DNA from: Undaria pinnatifida
Taxonomy: Eukaryota; Sar; Phaeophyceae; Laminariales; Alariaceae
DNA: 64,000 nucleotides
Assembly: GCA_012845835.1 (NCBI GenBank)
Contig: JABAKD010000011.1
Location: 13,725,214-13,789,213 of the forward strand
Reading direction: 5' to 3'
Position 1 is the first letter of the stretch. Each line of letters starts with the position of its first letter. The position numbers and the translations under genes were made by a program. The notes beneath the pieces are model-generated. The model was not told the origin of the DNA. It saw only the letters and a program-made list of their open reading frames with translations, and did no database searches. Shown one piece after another: positions 34,557 through 45,284 of the stretch.

Positions 34557-35870
34557 TAATGGAAAGCTGATAGTTTGGCCAAAAAGTTTTCAAACTTTTT
34601 TGGGGGGTTATTTGCTGAAATATTCCAGGTGACGTCGCTTTGGGGGGGAAAACGATCAAAATGTACCCTCGGGTAATGTTTTTTGGCTCTTTTTTGGTCA
34701 TGCGGACCAATGGGTCAATCTGTCAATTTTTCATGAAGCCTTGATCAACATGGTCCACCAAACACGATTGGCCTTCGATCTTGAGATGGTGACAACCCAT
34801 GGTCACTGCTCTTCGTTCCGGCGAGGTCACATGAGTGTAGGTGACAGCGCTGAAGAGCTGCATCTCGATCCATGCCCTAGGGCGTGAGAGGTTGCTTGTG
34901 TTGTCCTGTGGGCGTGCGTTGTAAATGCAATTGAGTTAAATCGACACGCGACGTGTATGAACGTACGTGGAATGTGGTGAGCTTAAGCTTCATTTTTTAT
35001 TTTACCCCATCCGCCGGAGGATAAAAGAAGAAAAAAAAAAAGTCAAATCCTCTAAGCACATAATTCTGTTCTTTTCCTCGTTGGGAGACGATCGTAGAGA
35101 GTTTTTTGGCTCAGTTTTCTGCACACCAGCCGCCAAATGTGTTGTGAACAGAAGCCTGATCGGCTCCCGCCACAAATCACCGGCCGTAGAGTGAGCACTT
35201 TACACCAAGGGGGGGCCGGAGCCCCTAACGAGCTCGCCACATTCAGAGTTCACCACGTTGTCGTTGATTTCGTCGAACGCGTGTGTGGAGAACACGAAAT
35301 CACGCCGCGTCTAATCCAAGATCTGCTTGAGGATGATCGCCGCGGGAAATATTTTTTTTGCGCGAAATTGGAAAGTTACACAAAAAAATATTCACCATTG
35401 GGCCCATAGGCGACCGTTCACGCAAAGTTTAGCTGGGATCTTGGGGAATTTCAAAGTTTTGGCCTTCCATTGTCATCGGTCTAATCAGACGTTAAATCTC
35501 CAAAACAAATAACGGATTTCGCCTAACACGGAGCTCGACTCTCTGGGGAAGGCGTTGGCACGAACACTGGTTGTGCTGGACGTGGATGGGTGATGGGTGG
35601 ACATATCTGTTTAATGTGAAGGACGCACACCCACCCGCTCACACTGACTCGACTATTGTCGCCTAACCAGATCCTGGACTCACAACACTTGTAGCCCTTT
35701 AAAAACCTCAGCACCGTTTCCTTTTTACAAAACTGTTGAGGGTTGTGTGTAAGATGTTTTGTACTTACACACGGGTTAAATGTAACATCTCCCATCACAC
35801 AGGGCAACAACCCACGGATTGCGTTCCTTTCCTATTCTGCTGTTTTTTACCCTACGTGTTACGGTAACAG

Positions 35871-36155
35871 TTTCTGCATCCAGAAAAATCGACCGGAATG
35901 CCACTACAGCGAGAGGCTTCCCACCGGGCCGCGCGTGGATGGCCGCCAGGACGCCAGCAGGGGTGGAAGGAGCAGCCTGGACAACGCCGCGGCCGCGTTC
36001 AACAGGAAACGCCTCCCTACCGGGGCCGGGGATGATGAGGGAATGCCCCCGGGGGTGGTCGTTGCTCGAGCGGCGCAATTACGCGACTGGATGCTCCGCG
36101 GAGGTGGGGGCGGGCATGGGGCGGGGCCGCCACCACCGCCAGCGACCTTGAAGCG
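35871..36155 (+). CDS. Zn2Cys6 zinc-cluster protein, exon 2
   Basis: This exon completes the zinc cluster. The AG left by exon 1 plus T gives Ser87, then FCIQKNRPECHYSERL, so Cys89 and Cys97 are the fifth and sixth ligands. The full spacing is C-x2-C-x6-C-x15-C-x2-C-x7-C. The usual fungal pattern has a shorter middle loop (about 5-12) and x6-8 at the end. The rest of the exon (residues 98-181) is basic, then Gly/Pro-rich low complexity (GGGGGHGAGPPPPPATLK), typical of a linker. The acceptor is GGTAACAG before 35871 and the donor GTGAGT starts at 36156 (phase 2). Confidence 0.85.
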
Positions 36156-36879
36156 GTGAGTATCCGGACGGGGGGGGGAGGGGCAGGAGTTTCGTGTCTG
36201 GCGTGTTTGTTTTTTGTTTTGTAACTGTGTGGATGCCGGGGGGGGGGTCACATGGTGTGATGTATGGCCATACCCCGTAGGACCATAGTGGTGTGTGGTA
36301 CGTGGTATGACAATTTTTACCCTCGCACCCGTACCATGCCGCGACAGAGAAGGTCGGGTTTCCACCGACCAGGTAGACTTTGCGTGTACAAAGCGCGAAG
36401 CGCCGTGAGGTGTTCAGCGAGTCGCGTGAAGGGGGCGGGGGGGGGGGAGGGTGGGGCATTGTCGATCGTGGGTGACATTCATCTTAGCCTTTCCCTACTG
36501 CGAAAACAATGGTACTGTAGGGGTCCCTCAAAAAAGGTGTTGCGAGTAAGGTGATGTCCGATATAAGGCGTTAAAACTCGCTTGGCGCGACTGTGGAATT
36601 GCTCTACAGCATTAGTACACTACTCATAACCTGAGTACTACTAGTAACTACTTGTACTATTGCTACTATTAATAGACTGATTAAGGTGGTTTCTCCAATA
36701 AGGCGGCCGTATTGCTCTCTATACCACACCACACCACCGCCTCACTGAGGGACCCCACCCCTACTATTGTACTACTGTACTATTAATAACTACTGTATTA
36801 CTACTGCTGTACTACTGTACGCCTGGATATTAGTTAAATCCCAACAGGAACTTTGCCTCCCGGGACTTCGGCGTAGTAC

Positions 36880-36890
36880 ATATTAGTAGC

Positions 36891-36922
<32 letters not shown>

Positions 36923-36923
36923 C

Positions 36924-36954
<31 letters not shown>

Positions 36955-36985
36955 CGAAGTAGTAGTAATAGCACTAGTACTACTA
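36880..36985. repeat. (TAG)n microsatellite
   Basis: A GTAGTAGTA run of more than twenty units with CAG and TACTAG interruptions. Confidence 0.95.
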
Positions 36986-37229
36986 GTACTAGTAATAGTA
37001 GCAGTACTATTACGGAGATCTATTGTTAACGGGATGAAATCACACCCACAAAAGGAAAGCATTGCCACCTTTCAGGCCTGCTCTCCTTCGCTACGACTGT
37101 GTTCGGTTGAGGCTCGGTATACCTGGTACGACTAGCCAACAAAATAAACGTGACTCATACGCTATTAAACAAAGTCGGGTGCTTTTCGCCCCCTTCGTTG
37201 TTCGGTAATAAATCAACAGGGGATCTCCG

Positions 37230-37282
37230 TAATAGTGCTACCAATACTAGTACTACAAGTAGTAGTAGTAGTGGCTGTAGTG

Positions 37283-37322
<40 letters not shown>

Positions 37323-37440
37323 CATTAGCAGCGGTAGCAGTAGCAGTAGCAGTAATAGCGGTAGTAGCAGTAGTAGCAGTAGTAGTATTAGTAGTATAGT
37401 AGTCCTATTAATATAGTGTTACTATACTACTAGTAGTACT
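37230..37440. repeat. (TAG)n / (CAG)n microsatellite
   Basis: A long AGTAGTAGT tract with AGC, GGT and CTAG variants. It is open in a serine-rich frame but clearly low complexity. Confidence 0.95.
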
Positions 37441-37564
37441 AGTAGCAACGGGATTTACCTTCTTGGGGCCCGTGCATAATAGCACATAGCGACACAATCA
37501 CGCAACCAATACCAATCGAATCGGTCATTGGTCATGAACGATAAGCAATGTAGTACAAACATAA

Positions 37565-37660
37565 TGTGCGCGATCGGAGTATCACACACGGCTTGCAAAG
37601 ATGAGCTTCGACGAAATCTTCGATCTCATAGCTGGAGTGTATTTTTATTTTTGTAGTATA
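37565..37660 (+). repeat. Hairpin repeat family copy
   Basis: GCGCGATCGGAGTATCACAC, GGCTTGCAAAGATGAGCTTC, GACGAAATCTTCGATCTCAT and AGCTGGAGTGTATTTTTATT. It is close to the family consensus. Confidence 0.8.
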
Positions 37661-37699
37661 ATGTTATGTTGGGTCCTGACTCATGAAAGTTACTACAAA

Positions 37700-37795
37700 C
37701 AGGTGACCGGTCCGGTGTATTACGCAGCTCGCAAAGATGAGTAGCGACCCTAAATTCGTCGAACTCACAGCTGACTTAGTTGCTAGAATAATTTT
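37700..37795 (+). repeat. Hairpin repeat family copy (variant loop)
   Basis: TTACGCAGCTCGCAAAGATG, AGTAGCGACCCTAAATTCGT and CGAACTCACAGCTGACTTAG. It is nearly reverse-complementary to 37980-38065, making a large inverted pair about 190 bp apart. Confidence 0.75.
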
Positions 37796-37979
37796 ATAAA
37801 ATAAGAAATGCGGTCACTTGCATATCATGAGTGCACAGCACACGATAGGTGATGCTACGCGTGTAACATGCAGCTCTTTGCGTTGGAGTCACGCGTTATA
37901 GTCACCACCCCCTAAGCTATGCGTTGCAGCCCGTGTAGCTTCGTGTGGCTGGTGCTGCAATCGTCAGTTTTAGTAAAAA

Positions 37980-38065
37980 TATTCTACCAACTAAGTCAGC
38001 TGTGAGTTGGACGGATTTAAGGTCGATACTCATCTTTGCAAGCTGCGTACTACACCGGTCGCTCG
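37980..38065 (-). repeat. Hairpin repeat family copy (inverted partner)
   Basis: ACTAAGTCAGCTGTGAGTTG, GACGGATTTAAGGTCGATAC and TCATCTTTGCAAGCTGCGTA. Together with 37700-37795 it forms a long imperfect inverted repeat. Confidence 0.75.
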
Positions 38066-38639
38066 TCTTTTACTAAGTTTTCATGAGTCGAGAGCTAATA
38101 TATTATGACATTTTTGTTCTTGAATACTTGATCATGCATGTCTTGAGCGTTAGAAAACAGTGTTATTCGTCAGTTGTTTCCAAGGGGGTTAACTCTAATC
38201 TATGCACAAAGCAAAACGGTAAATAGCAACGGTAGATATGTAATAAACCGCCCGTTTTTGTATGTATTTTGTGGTGCCTGGCGGTAGCGCGGATAGGCGG
38301 GGGCGGGGAAGGAGGGCGTAGGCGACTGGACTGGCAGATGGATAGACGTGGCTCAGTTGAGCGCCATGGCAATGCCAAAATTATTTTTTGAAGTTGTACA
38401 GGCTAACCGTTTGACCGGGTTGTCCCGTTAGATCCGTTGCTGCGTACAATCTAAAAGCTTTCTACCTCTCCCGGGGTGGTGTTGATGTTCTCACATTTGT
38501 TATTTTCCCCGAGATCTTGCTCGTGGTAACCGGTATGGGCTATAGCCCATATGCCGGCACTGTCCAGGACACAGGCACTAAATCGGGAAGAGAGTTAACT
38601 TACAGAGAGAGTTCCAATCGCGCCAAGATATTTGACCGG

Positions 38640-38815
38640 GACTCTAGAAAGAAGTGGCACTGTTCAACCGGCACTATTGGTAGCCCTCCAAGCGATCTCG
38701 CCAGCACCATAGAGAGCAGTGGCACTATTCAACCGGCACTATTGGTAGCCCTTCAAGCTAACTCACCGGCACTATAGAGAGCAGTGGCACTGTTCAACCG
38801 GCACTATTGCCTCCC
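38640..38815. repeat. About 66 bp tandem repeat
   Basis: AGTGGCACTGTTCAACCGGC (38653), AGTGGCACTATTCAACCGGC (38719) and AGTGGCACTGTTCAACCGGC (38783), each followed by ACTATTG, mostly with GTAGCCC and CACCATAGAGAGC or CACTATAGAGAGC. Related GGCACTATAG pieces are at 14220-14400 and 32550-32600. Confidence 0.85.
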
Positions 38816-39169
38816 TCCCTACTCGTACCTGGTGGCAGGGTATCGATTACAGCAACGGATGCGTCAAGTATTCCCACGATTAATAACGGTGCACACGGTG
38901 CAAAGACATGTACCTCGCGAGCGCAGCAACATGTTACATTTACGGCTTTGCGCTCACATTTTTAGACGGCTGCTGACACTGCCGAATTTTTCATTGTTTT
39001 GGGCGCTATAGCTGCGTCTTCAAAGGCTAAATAAATGGTAGCACTGCTGCTGTTGTTATAAAATATAGACTACAAGCCCGAAGTTCGACGAAAAGGCACG
39101 TTTTACGTAGTCGGTATGCTCCATAGTTCCAGCAGGATATTATACCATGGCTCTTCACGGGTCGAATCA

Positions 39170-39370
39170 CTGCTGACGGTTCGGGTCCAGTCGAGTCAAG
39201 GTGACCCGACCCGACTCAAGGTGACACGACCCGACCGACCCGACCCGACCCGACCGGTGATATTCGAAAACCTCCGGGCCCATCCCAACCAGGCTCGTGA
39301 GGCGTGGAGCGCCTTCTGGCCTGACCCACCTCGACCCGCGAGGTTTCCCGGGTCGGGTCGTAATCCGCGA
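39170..39370. repeat. GGGTCGGGTC-rich dispersed element
   Basis: Runs of GACCCGACCCGAC and GGTCGGGTCG flank a GTGATATTCGAAAACCTCCG block. The same architecture (TCACGGGTCGG, a GAAAACnTTCTGAC block, then GACCCGCGAG) occurs at 43495-43710, 55930-56065, 60680-60850 and 62645-62880. Confidence 0.7.
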
Positions 39371-40639
39371 AAGCTGTGTGACATACCAGTACCTGCGCGC
39401 TCACGGTAGAAATGTGATAACCCACATAGAATATTACAAGTACCAACAACGCAGCTTGCAAAGATGAGTGTTGACCCGAAATTCGTCAAACTCAAGGCTG
39501 ACGTCCTTGAAATATTTTTTTAAAATAACGTACCAGGTACAGATATACGGAACTATTCATTGTTTTGGACGCTAATGTATGCCTCGATCACGAAGGGCTA
39601 TGTACCAGTATGATACTTAGTAGTAGTACTCCTGTTTTGTGTTCTATGTGGCAAAGGGGTGCGTACCTATTTTTATGCATGGTGTTGTGTGTATTTTCAC
39701 GCTAAACTGATATTTCTACCCACCCAATATACATCCAGCACAACGGGTGTCCGTGCCGATAGCCCCTAGAGAGGCAAAGCTCTTTGTGGTCGTAAACTCC
39801 GAAACAGAGATACCCACTGCAAATGCGGGTGATTTGGCCATTCAATGCCGAACGTAGTGAAGGCGGGGGTGAAACGCGGAACATAAGCCAAAACGAGCAC
39901 ACCAGACTACGTGCCAGGAAGGAGATGCAGTATTATATTCGGAAAAAATCATTCGTTCGTAGTAACAGTATCATTCATATTGGTATTTTACGTGCTCGTT
40001 CACGCTACTTAGACGCCTCATAATTCCGAAATGTCCATTGTTTTGGGCGATAAAACTTGGTCTCGAGAAGGTTAATGACTTTGCTGTAAAACAACAATAG
40101 TAAATACGCCCGGATTTCAACGAAAATGCGCGTGTTCCGCAATCGGTGTGGCTCACACCTTCAGCAATGTCAGTACCTGGTCAGGCATTGTGGCATGGCA
40201 TGAGCGTGGGGTTGTGCGGCTGTAGGTTGGGGGCGGTTGGTGCCCTAAAGATCCGACTTTGTTAATGCAGTGCTGTTGTATCTGATCATACAATACGGTG
40301 TGTACGCGGCGTGTTTTCGGGTGGTATGGGCGCGTGTGGGCTGGCTGCTCCCCCCAGAAGCTGGTTGATGGCGTGCTTGTGCTCTAGCTGTTGTGGTTGC
40401 TGCGCGAGGGCGGTGGGTAGGCGAAGGGGTCGGTCTTGCCACTTCCCCCGTCAAAGGACCCCTACGATACACACCGCGGTATTGCTGTGGAGAAAATCGA
40501 AGGACCCGCTTTGGTTCCAACATTAGTACAAAACGGTCATTATATTTCCGTCCAGGCGCTGTAGTATGTGTCCTTCGTCCTACATCATTGTACATTGTGT
40601 TGGTTCTTTTTTTCTTGTTTTTTGCTCATACCTTCTGGT

Positions 40640-41095
40640 ATCTTGGCACGTTTCTTTCACTTGATCTGTCCCTGGACGCAACTCAGATCCGGGGTCATTT
40701 AAGCAGGCTCTTCTCTCCCCCCTCCCCACTACGGTACGCGCCTTCGTTTTTATCGCGAAAAGGCTCTCCGGCACTTTCTTCCCTCGTCGACTAGTCGACT
40801 GTTAACAGCATCAATTTGCGCGTACCCACGCCGCTGGGCACTCACAGCTGTCTTATTTGTTTTTCGTTTTTGCAAATAAGCTTAACCCCTTTACAACTGG
40901 AAACCCGTTTTGGGAACCTAATTACTTGGATTTAGTATAGGGAGGGGTTCGGGGGCTCTAAAGGGGTTAACAATACACACCCCACGTGGGATTCGAACCT
41001 ATAGACCAACTCGAATAATTATGTTGCTGCTGTTAATAGTATGGTAGCATTCGAGGGTAACCACTATTTCTAGACCACCGGGGTGAACGGCTCTA
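40640..41095 (-). mobile_element. SINE-like family A, reverse copy with a nested MITE
   Basis: The tail (GATCCGGGGTCATTTAAGCA and CGCGTACCCACGCCGCTGGG) and the head (GGGATTCGAACCTATAGACC, TTCTAGACCACCGGGGTGAA) are separated by the MITE at 40882-40970. The head has a perfect reverse B box GGATTCGAACC. Confidence 0.65.
40882..40970 (+). mobile_element. piggyBac-like MITE, 89 bp, perfect termini
   Basis: TTAACCCCTTTACAACTGG at the left and CTCTAAAGGGGTTAA at the right give 12 bp perfect inverted termini that include the TTAA flanks. It is inserted within a SINE-like element. Confidence 0.87.
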
Positions 41096-41199
41096 ACAAT
41101 TTGCTGGTGTTACTTGTATGAAAACAAGTATGAGTGCCCCGACGGTCCAGAGTGGTAGTATTACTATTTAATAGTATTGCACAACTCGCTGGGACAGAT

Positions 41200-41530
41200 G
41201 GAAATCTACTGTAGATGATATGGATCATCCGCAGCGACAGATGACAATCTAGATCATCTACGGCGACAGATCACGATCTAAGTGATGTACATCGACAGAT
41301 CACGATCTACATCATGTACGGTAGATCCTATAGCTGCCGCTGTATGGGATGTTGTGCATGATCTGTAAATATATACATGTGGAGTACAGGTCTAACCCCG
41401 TAAGAATGTGCTATTAATAGATCGTACAGATCGTACGGCTTCGACCCGGCAACCAATAAGCTATTGATAGACCATACAGATCTTCCTGAACGATCTAGAT
41501 CGTCAAGCTGGGATCGATCATCTGCCCGAC
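41200..41530. repeat. GATC-rich dispersed repeat
   Basis: Several ACAGATCACGATCTA or CAGATGACAATCTAGATCAT units, then CGTACAGATCGTACGGC and CATACAGATCTTCC units each preceded by GCTATTrATAGA. Related to 2784-2990, 5560-5770 and 53085-53190. Confidence 0.7.
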
Positions 41531-41824
41531 GTGTTTAGTATTGAACCCCTTTGGAACTCGGGTACAGTACAGCACATGGAGTTCCCCAATTAAGCGGTGG
41601 TGTACCAGAACATGATAGCCGTCTTGTTGAAAGCCGCCTTGATTAATTCTGGGTTATGGATGCAATTACCCAGTCGCGCCAAACCATTTTGACCGCCTTG
41701 TTGGATAGCCCCTACTGTATGGTACTACGGTTACCACTGTTAATAAGTATTTCGACACAAAATTGCGAATGTGGTAGTATCAAGGCATCTGTACGTGGTA
41801 CGATGGTACTGCTCTACGAACAAG

Positions 41825-41890
41825 AACCCTGCAAAGATGAGTTTTGATCAGTTGTTCGATCTCACAGCGTAAGTGTCTATTTTTCTTCTT
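41825..41890 (+). repeat. Hairpin repeat family copy (5' truncated)
   Basis: CCTGCAAAGATGAGTTTTGA, TCAGTTGTTCGATCTCACAG and CGTAAGTGTCTATTTTTCTT. The usual ATCACACGCAG leader is missing. Confidence 0.7.
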
Positions 41891-42284
41891 TTTCTTTTAT
41901 TCCTGAAAAGGTTTTATGATGCACTGACCCCCCGGTTACTGGTGTATGCTGTATGCTGTATGGTGTATGCTGTATTAATAGTGTTTTGTAGAAGTGCGTC
42001 TTAAAGTGTAAAGGTGACGACTAAGGACCGAACGTAGCACGAAGTCACTGTCCGTCCGACCTGGCAATGGTTTTGTGTGATAGCGAGGAGTGAGGAGCGA
42101 AGGGCAACACGAGCTGGCCGGCCGGCCGGCCGTCCCAGGCAGGCAGGCAGACGGGCTCGTGACTCATCATCGCTCGGTGCGAAGGAATCTTGTACCTCGT
42201 CCTTTTCTTCTGCTTGGCTCGCGTAGAAATAACGGTTTTAAAGAACGGGTGAATCGCTTTGGGAATTTTATTTTATATTATACC

Positions 42285-42500
42285 ATGGCTTTTACTCCAG
42301 CTCAACCCGTACATATCATACTTCGTAAAAGATTTTACCCTGAGCGACCTACCTTCTCGACAAGCCATATGGTCATGGTCACAGGTCTTCCTTCTCCTCT
42401 CACCCCCGGTACTTGCCTTCAATTTTATAGCGCATAGGGTTCAGCATAGCCCACTTTTGAGCTTTTTTATGCTCGTCGATTTGCATGCAATTTCCCGAGA
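42285..42500 (-). repeat. SINE-like family B, partial reverse copy
   Basis: TTCTCGACAAGCCATATGGT, GTCACAGGTCTTCCTTCTCC and CCGGTACTTGCCTTCAATTT correspond to 24235-24305. The head is absent. Confidence 0.6.
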
Positions 42501-43140
42501 CGCGAAAAAAAGTGACTTGTGACTTGATCACAGCATCGACCATATGAACCAATCCGATCAATCCGATTTGCTGCTGCTGGTGTAGCAGATACATGTGTTC
42601 GAACGGCAGCGCAAGAACCTGTGAGGCAAGCGTGAGGCATGACGATGCGAACTCGGATTGCCTCGAGTTTTTCCTAGACGCTTTTGATGACATCCCCTGC
42701 GTCGCCTATTGGTCCGTATACTATAACCAAGATATAATCAAGTCCCACAAGTGCCAAAACCTTTTTTTATACTTGTACTTCGAAGTATCATAGTATAAAG
42801 ACCCGAAAACGATGTTTGCGGTGTTTTTGATTATCAACCTGAAACGAAGTGTGTGCAGCAGCACAAGCCGGAGAATGTTGCGCGCGTGTATCGTACACCT
42901 GTACCTCCTCCCCTCGCACTTGGGACATGCCAGTATCCTCGACACCCCCCTAGCCCGGGTCGCTTCGGTGGCCGATGCTGTCTGTAATCGTCAAAAAAAT
43001 CAACACTTTTTTCCTGCGTACGAAGTCCACAAGGGAACTCCACCGACGCTGTTGTGAGGCTCTTTACTTGGAATTTGATTAGAATACATGTTGCAGCGGT
43101 GAAAGGGTTTAGTACTACTGTATTAATGTCAAGAATGCAG

Positions 43141-43200
43141 ACTCACACACATTGCTACTGCTACTGCTGCTGTTGCTGCTGTTGCTGCTGCTGTCCTGGT
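43141..43200. repeat. (CTG)n tract beside the exon 3 acceptor
   Basis: GCTGCTGTTGCTGCTGTTGC and similar. It ends 30 bp before the acceptor and may act as its polypyrimidine tract together with the following T-rich stretch. Confidence 0.85.
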
Positions 43201-43229
43201 TTTTATTTTTGCTGTTTTTGTTTCTACAG

Positions 43230-43337
43230 CGCGCGCTTGGGCCCGTCGGCGGCAACCGGGCTGGTGGGCCTGCATGAGAACGCTTACATCGGCGACTTCT
43301 TTAGGACGCTGGGATTCTTGCCGCTCACTAACGAGAG
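43230..43337 (+). CDS. Zn2Cys6 zinc-cluster protein, exon 3
   Basis: The acceptor TTTCTACAG precedes 43230. The CG overhang plus C gives Arg182, then ARLGPSAATGLVGLHENAYI and GDFFRTLGFLPLTNE. The donor GTAAGG starts at 43338 and leaves AG (phase 2). The text ends the Gly/Pro linker and begins an ordered segment with conserved-looking aromatic residues (AYIGDFFRTLGFLPL). This is the beginning of a large helical C-terminal region. I do not recognise a named domain in it. The frame and phases fit both neighbours. Confidence 0.83.
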
Positions 43338-43494
43338 GTAAGGAGACGTTCGTAGGAGATGGAGGAGGCGTGTTCCAATAGGGGTAGTACGTTGTCGCCT
43401 ATCAACTTGTGATTGGCGGGGGGCTCTTCACTAATAGCTGAGGATTTATTAATACCTGGTACGTACCAGGTACCTGGTATTAAACATCAGGGCC

Positions 43495-43710
43495 TTTCAT
43501 GGGTCGGATCACCACTCGCGGGTCGGGTCGGCTCGGCTCGGGTCAGGGTGATCCGGCCCGATCCGAGCCGACCCGTGATATTGGAAAACTTTCTGACTCG
43601 GCCCGGCCCGGCCCGGCCCGGCCCGACCTGTGAGACTTGGAACGATCTCTTGACGCGCCCCGGCTCGACCCGCGAGTTTTGTTGAATCTCCAGCGGGGCG
43701 GGTCAGGACC
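43495..43710. repeat. GGGTCGGGTC-rich dispersed element
   Basis: CATGGGTCGGATCACC, GCGGGTCGGGTCGGCTCGGC, GTGATATTGGAAAACTTTCT, a run of CGGCCCGGCCCGGCC, and GACCCGCGAGTTTTG. It ends by returning to GGGTCAGGACCCATGAAGAG. Confidence 0.7.
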
Positions 43711-44160
43711 CATGAAGAGGCCTATTAATGTAATACTATTAATCCAGCAGTAAATAGTAAATATCGCTGGAACAGGATCGAGCAACGAACACTACAGTTC
43801 TTCCGGCCCGCAACTTGTTAATCCCTTGTTGTTTTGTTGCTTTGGATTAAGGGATTCATTCGTCGTGCTGTTCGTACGTGTGTTTTTGTCAATGTTTTTT
43901 TTCGTTGTAAAATACCTACCGTATAGGAAATGGGACTGCTCTGCATTGGGTTGAAAATTCCTTTTTTGCTGTACTTCAAGGTTTGGGTGCGGTATATACG
44001 GTATAATATCATGTAATTGCTCTATTAATATTCAGGAGCCGCAGAAAAGTTAAGCGAAGCCCTACCGCAAGCATGCGCGCTAGGCCACAGAGCTGTCAGT
44101 TGGTTGACTTGTAGTTGACTATACCTATACCCTATTATTAATGTTGACACGCTGGTAATA

Positions 44161-44250
44161 TTAACCCCTTTACAACTGGAAACCCGTTTTGGGGGACAAA
44201 ATTACTTGGATTTAGTATAGGGAGGGGTTCGGGGGCTCCAAAGGGGTCCA
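44161..44250 (+). mobile_element. piggyBac-like MITE (3' TTAA lost)
   Basis: TTAACCCCTTTACAACTGG at the left and GGCTCCAAAGGGGTCCA at the right. The core is intact. Confidence 0.83.
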
Positions 44251-44329
44251 GTCGCCGACTTGTTATTTTATTTAAAGGGTGTTTCAGTTATTAATAGTTG
44301 CGTACGGTATTGTTGTGCTGATCTCTGAG

Positions 44330-45140
44330 TTCTGACTATGCAGATGGTGAGTTATTGCGTGTAAGTCGCCAACGAGTTATTAGTTGGCTGGGTGTTACAG
44401 GACGTTGCGGTTGGTTTCGTGTGTGCAGCTGGCGAGTTGTGGTGTTTGCAGCTGGAGGGTTGTCGTGTTTGCAGCTGGCGAGCGCGTTTGTGGCTCGACG
44501 TGTGGTGTTTCTTGTTTTGAGGGTTAACAAAACAGTACAGCTTTGAGATGAAGGATTGTGGTGCACCAGGTACATGTTTCATGGCTGTAAGCCGGTTAGC
44601 TGTCTATTACTCCGCCCTCAAACGAAGTAAGTTGCTACGCATAAGTCGACAATTAGTTGCTAGTTGGCTAGGTACATGAATACTGGTTGCGTTCGGTAGA
44701 TTTGCGGAGTTGTGCGTGATTGCACCTGGCGGGCGCGTTTGTGGCTCGATGTGTGGCGTGTGTTTTAAAGCACGTAAAAAAAAACTAAAGCTGTGAGATC
44801 GAGGATTGTGGTGTTTATGTACTATGTAGTGACTGTGTAGTGACTGTGTAGTGACTGTGTAGTGACTGTAAGTGACTTAGCTGTCGGAGTAATTGCTCCG
44901 CGACCAAACGAATACCCAGCCCACGAGCCTTTTCAAGGCTTGTGTTTACGGGGAGATGCTCCAACACAAGCCAGTTGATGTGTATTGACGTAAACCAGTT
45001 AGCTGCCTTTTACTCCGCTGTCGAACGAATAACCAGCCCAGGAGCTTTTCGAGGGCTTGTGTTTCCGAGATGCTCGACCGCAAGTCACTTGGTTGAATTT
45101 TACTCCGCCACTGAAGCAATAACTACCCGCGGGGCTTTTG
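44330..45140. repeat. Degenerate tandem array with ACCAGTTAGCTG blocks
   Basis: Two units begin GTGAGTTATTGCGTGTAAGTC / GTAAGTTGCTACGCATAAGT (44346, 44628). Three later units share GTTAGCTG, TTTACTCCG, CGAATAACCAGCCC and GGCTTGTGTTT (44873-45140). There is a GTAGTGACTGT minisatellite of four units at 44823-44868. Related pieces are at 58890-59065. Confidence 0.65.
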
Positions 45141-45284
45141 CAGGGCGCGCGTGGCTGGGGGGGGTGGGGGGGGAGAAGGTGGCTGAAAATGTTTCTTGGA
45201 CACTCGCACAGGCAGCAGTACGTGAAACGACAGCACTATCTGTTGTATCACGAGAAGGGTCCTCCAGTAAAAACAGATGAGGCG

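Larger units (their letters stand above)
11352..35870 (+). other. Intron 1 of the zinc-cluster gene, 24.5 kb
   Basis: This long interval has GT..AG borders and is filled with the repeats listed separately. Joining 11351 to 35871 restores both the reading frame and the Zn2Cys6 cysteine order. I recognise no further exon of this gene and no other gene on either strand. Open frames over 150 codons here (for example 16666-16010 minus) lie in tandem repeats. Small exons of unrelated genes cannot be excluded by eye. Confidence 0.75.
36156..43229 (+). other. Intron 2 of the zinc-cluster gene, 7.1 kb
   Basis: GT..AG borders. Contents are TAG microsatellites, three hairpin-family copies in a cluster (37565-38065), a GTGGCACTGTTCAACCGGCA tandem, a GGGTCGGGTC-rich element, a CAGCAC-family copy (39715-39850), a SINE with a nested MITE, a GATC-rich tract and a CCGCCTT element. 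No exon is needed to connect residues 181-183. Confidence 0.75.

Noticed and set aside
34341-34632. Possible CRISPR-like or protein-coding direct repeat
   Set aside because: The 26 bp units follow each other without spacers, and the protein reading is just the minisatellite. This is a eukaryotic intron, so CRISPR is not credible.
37230-37440. Serine-rich frame over the TAG tract
   Set aside because: A pure microsatellite reading; other frames and the neighbouring tract at 36880 behave the same way.
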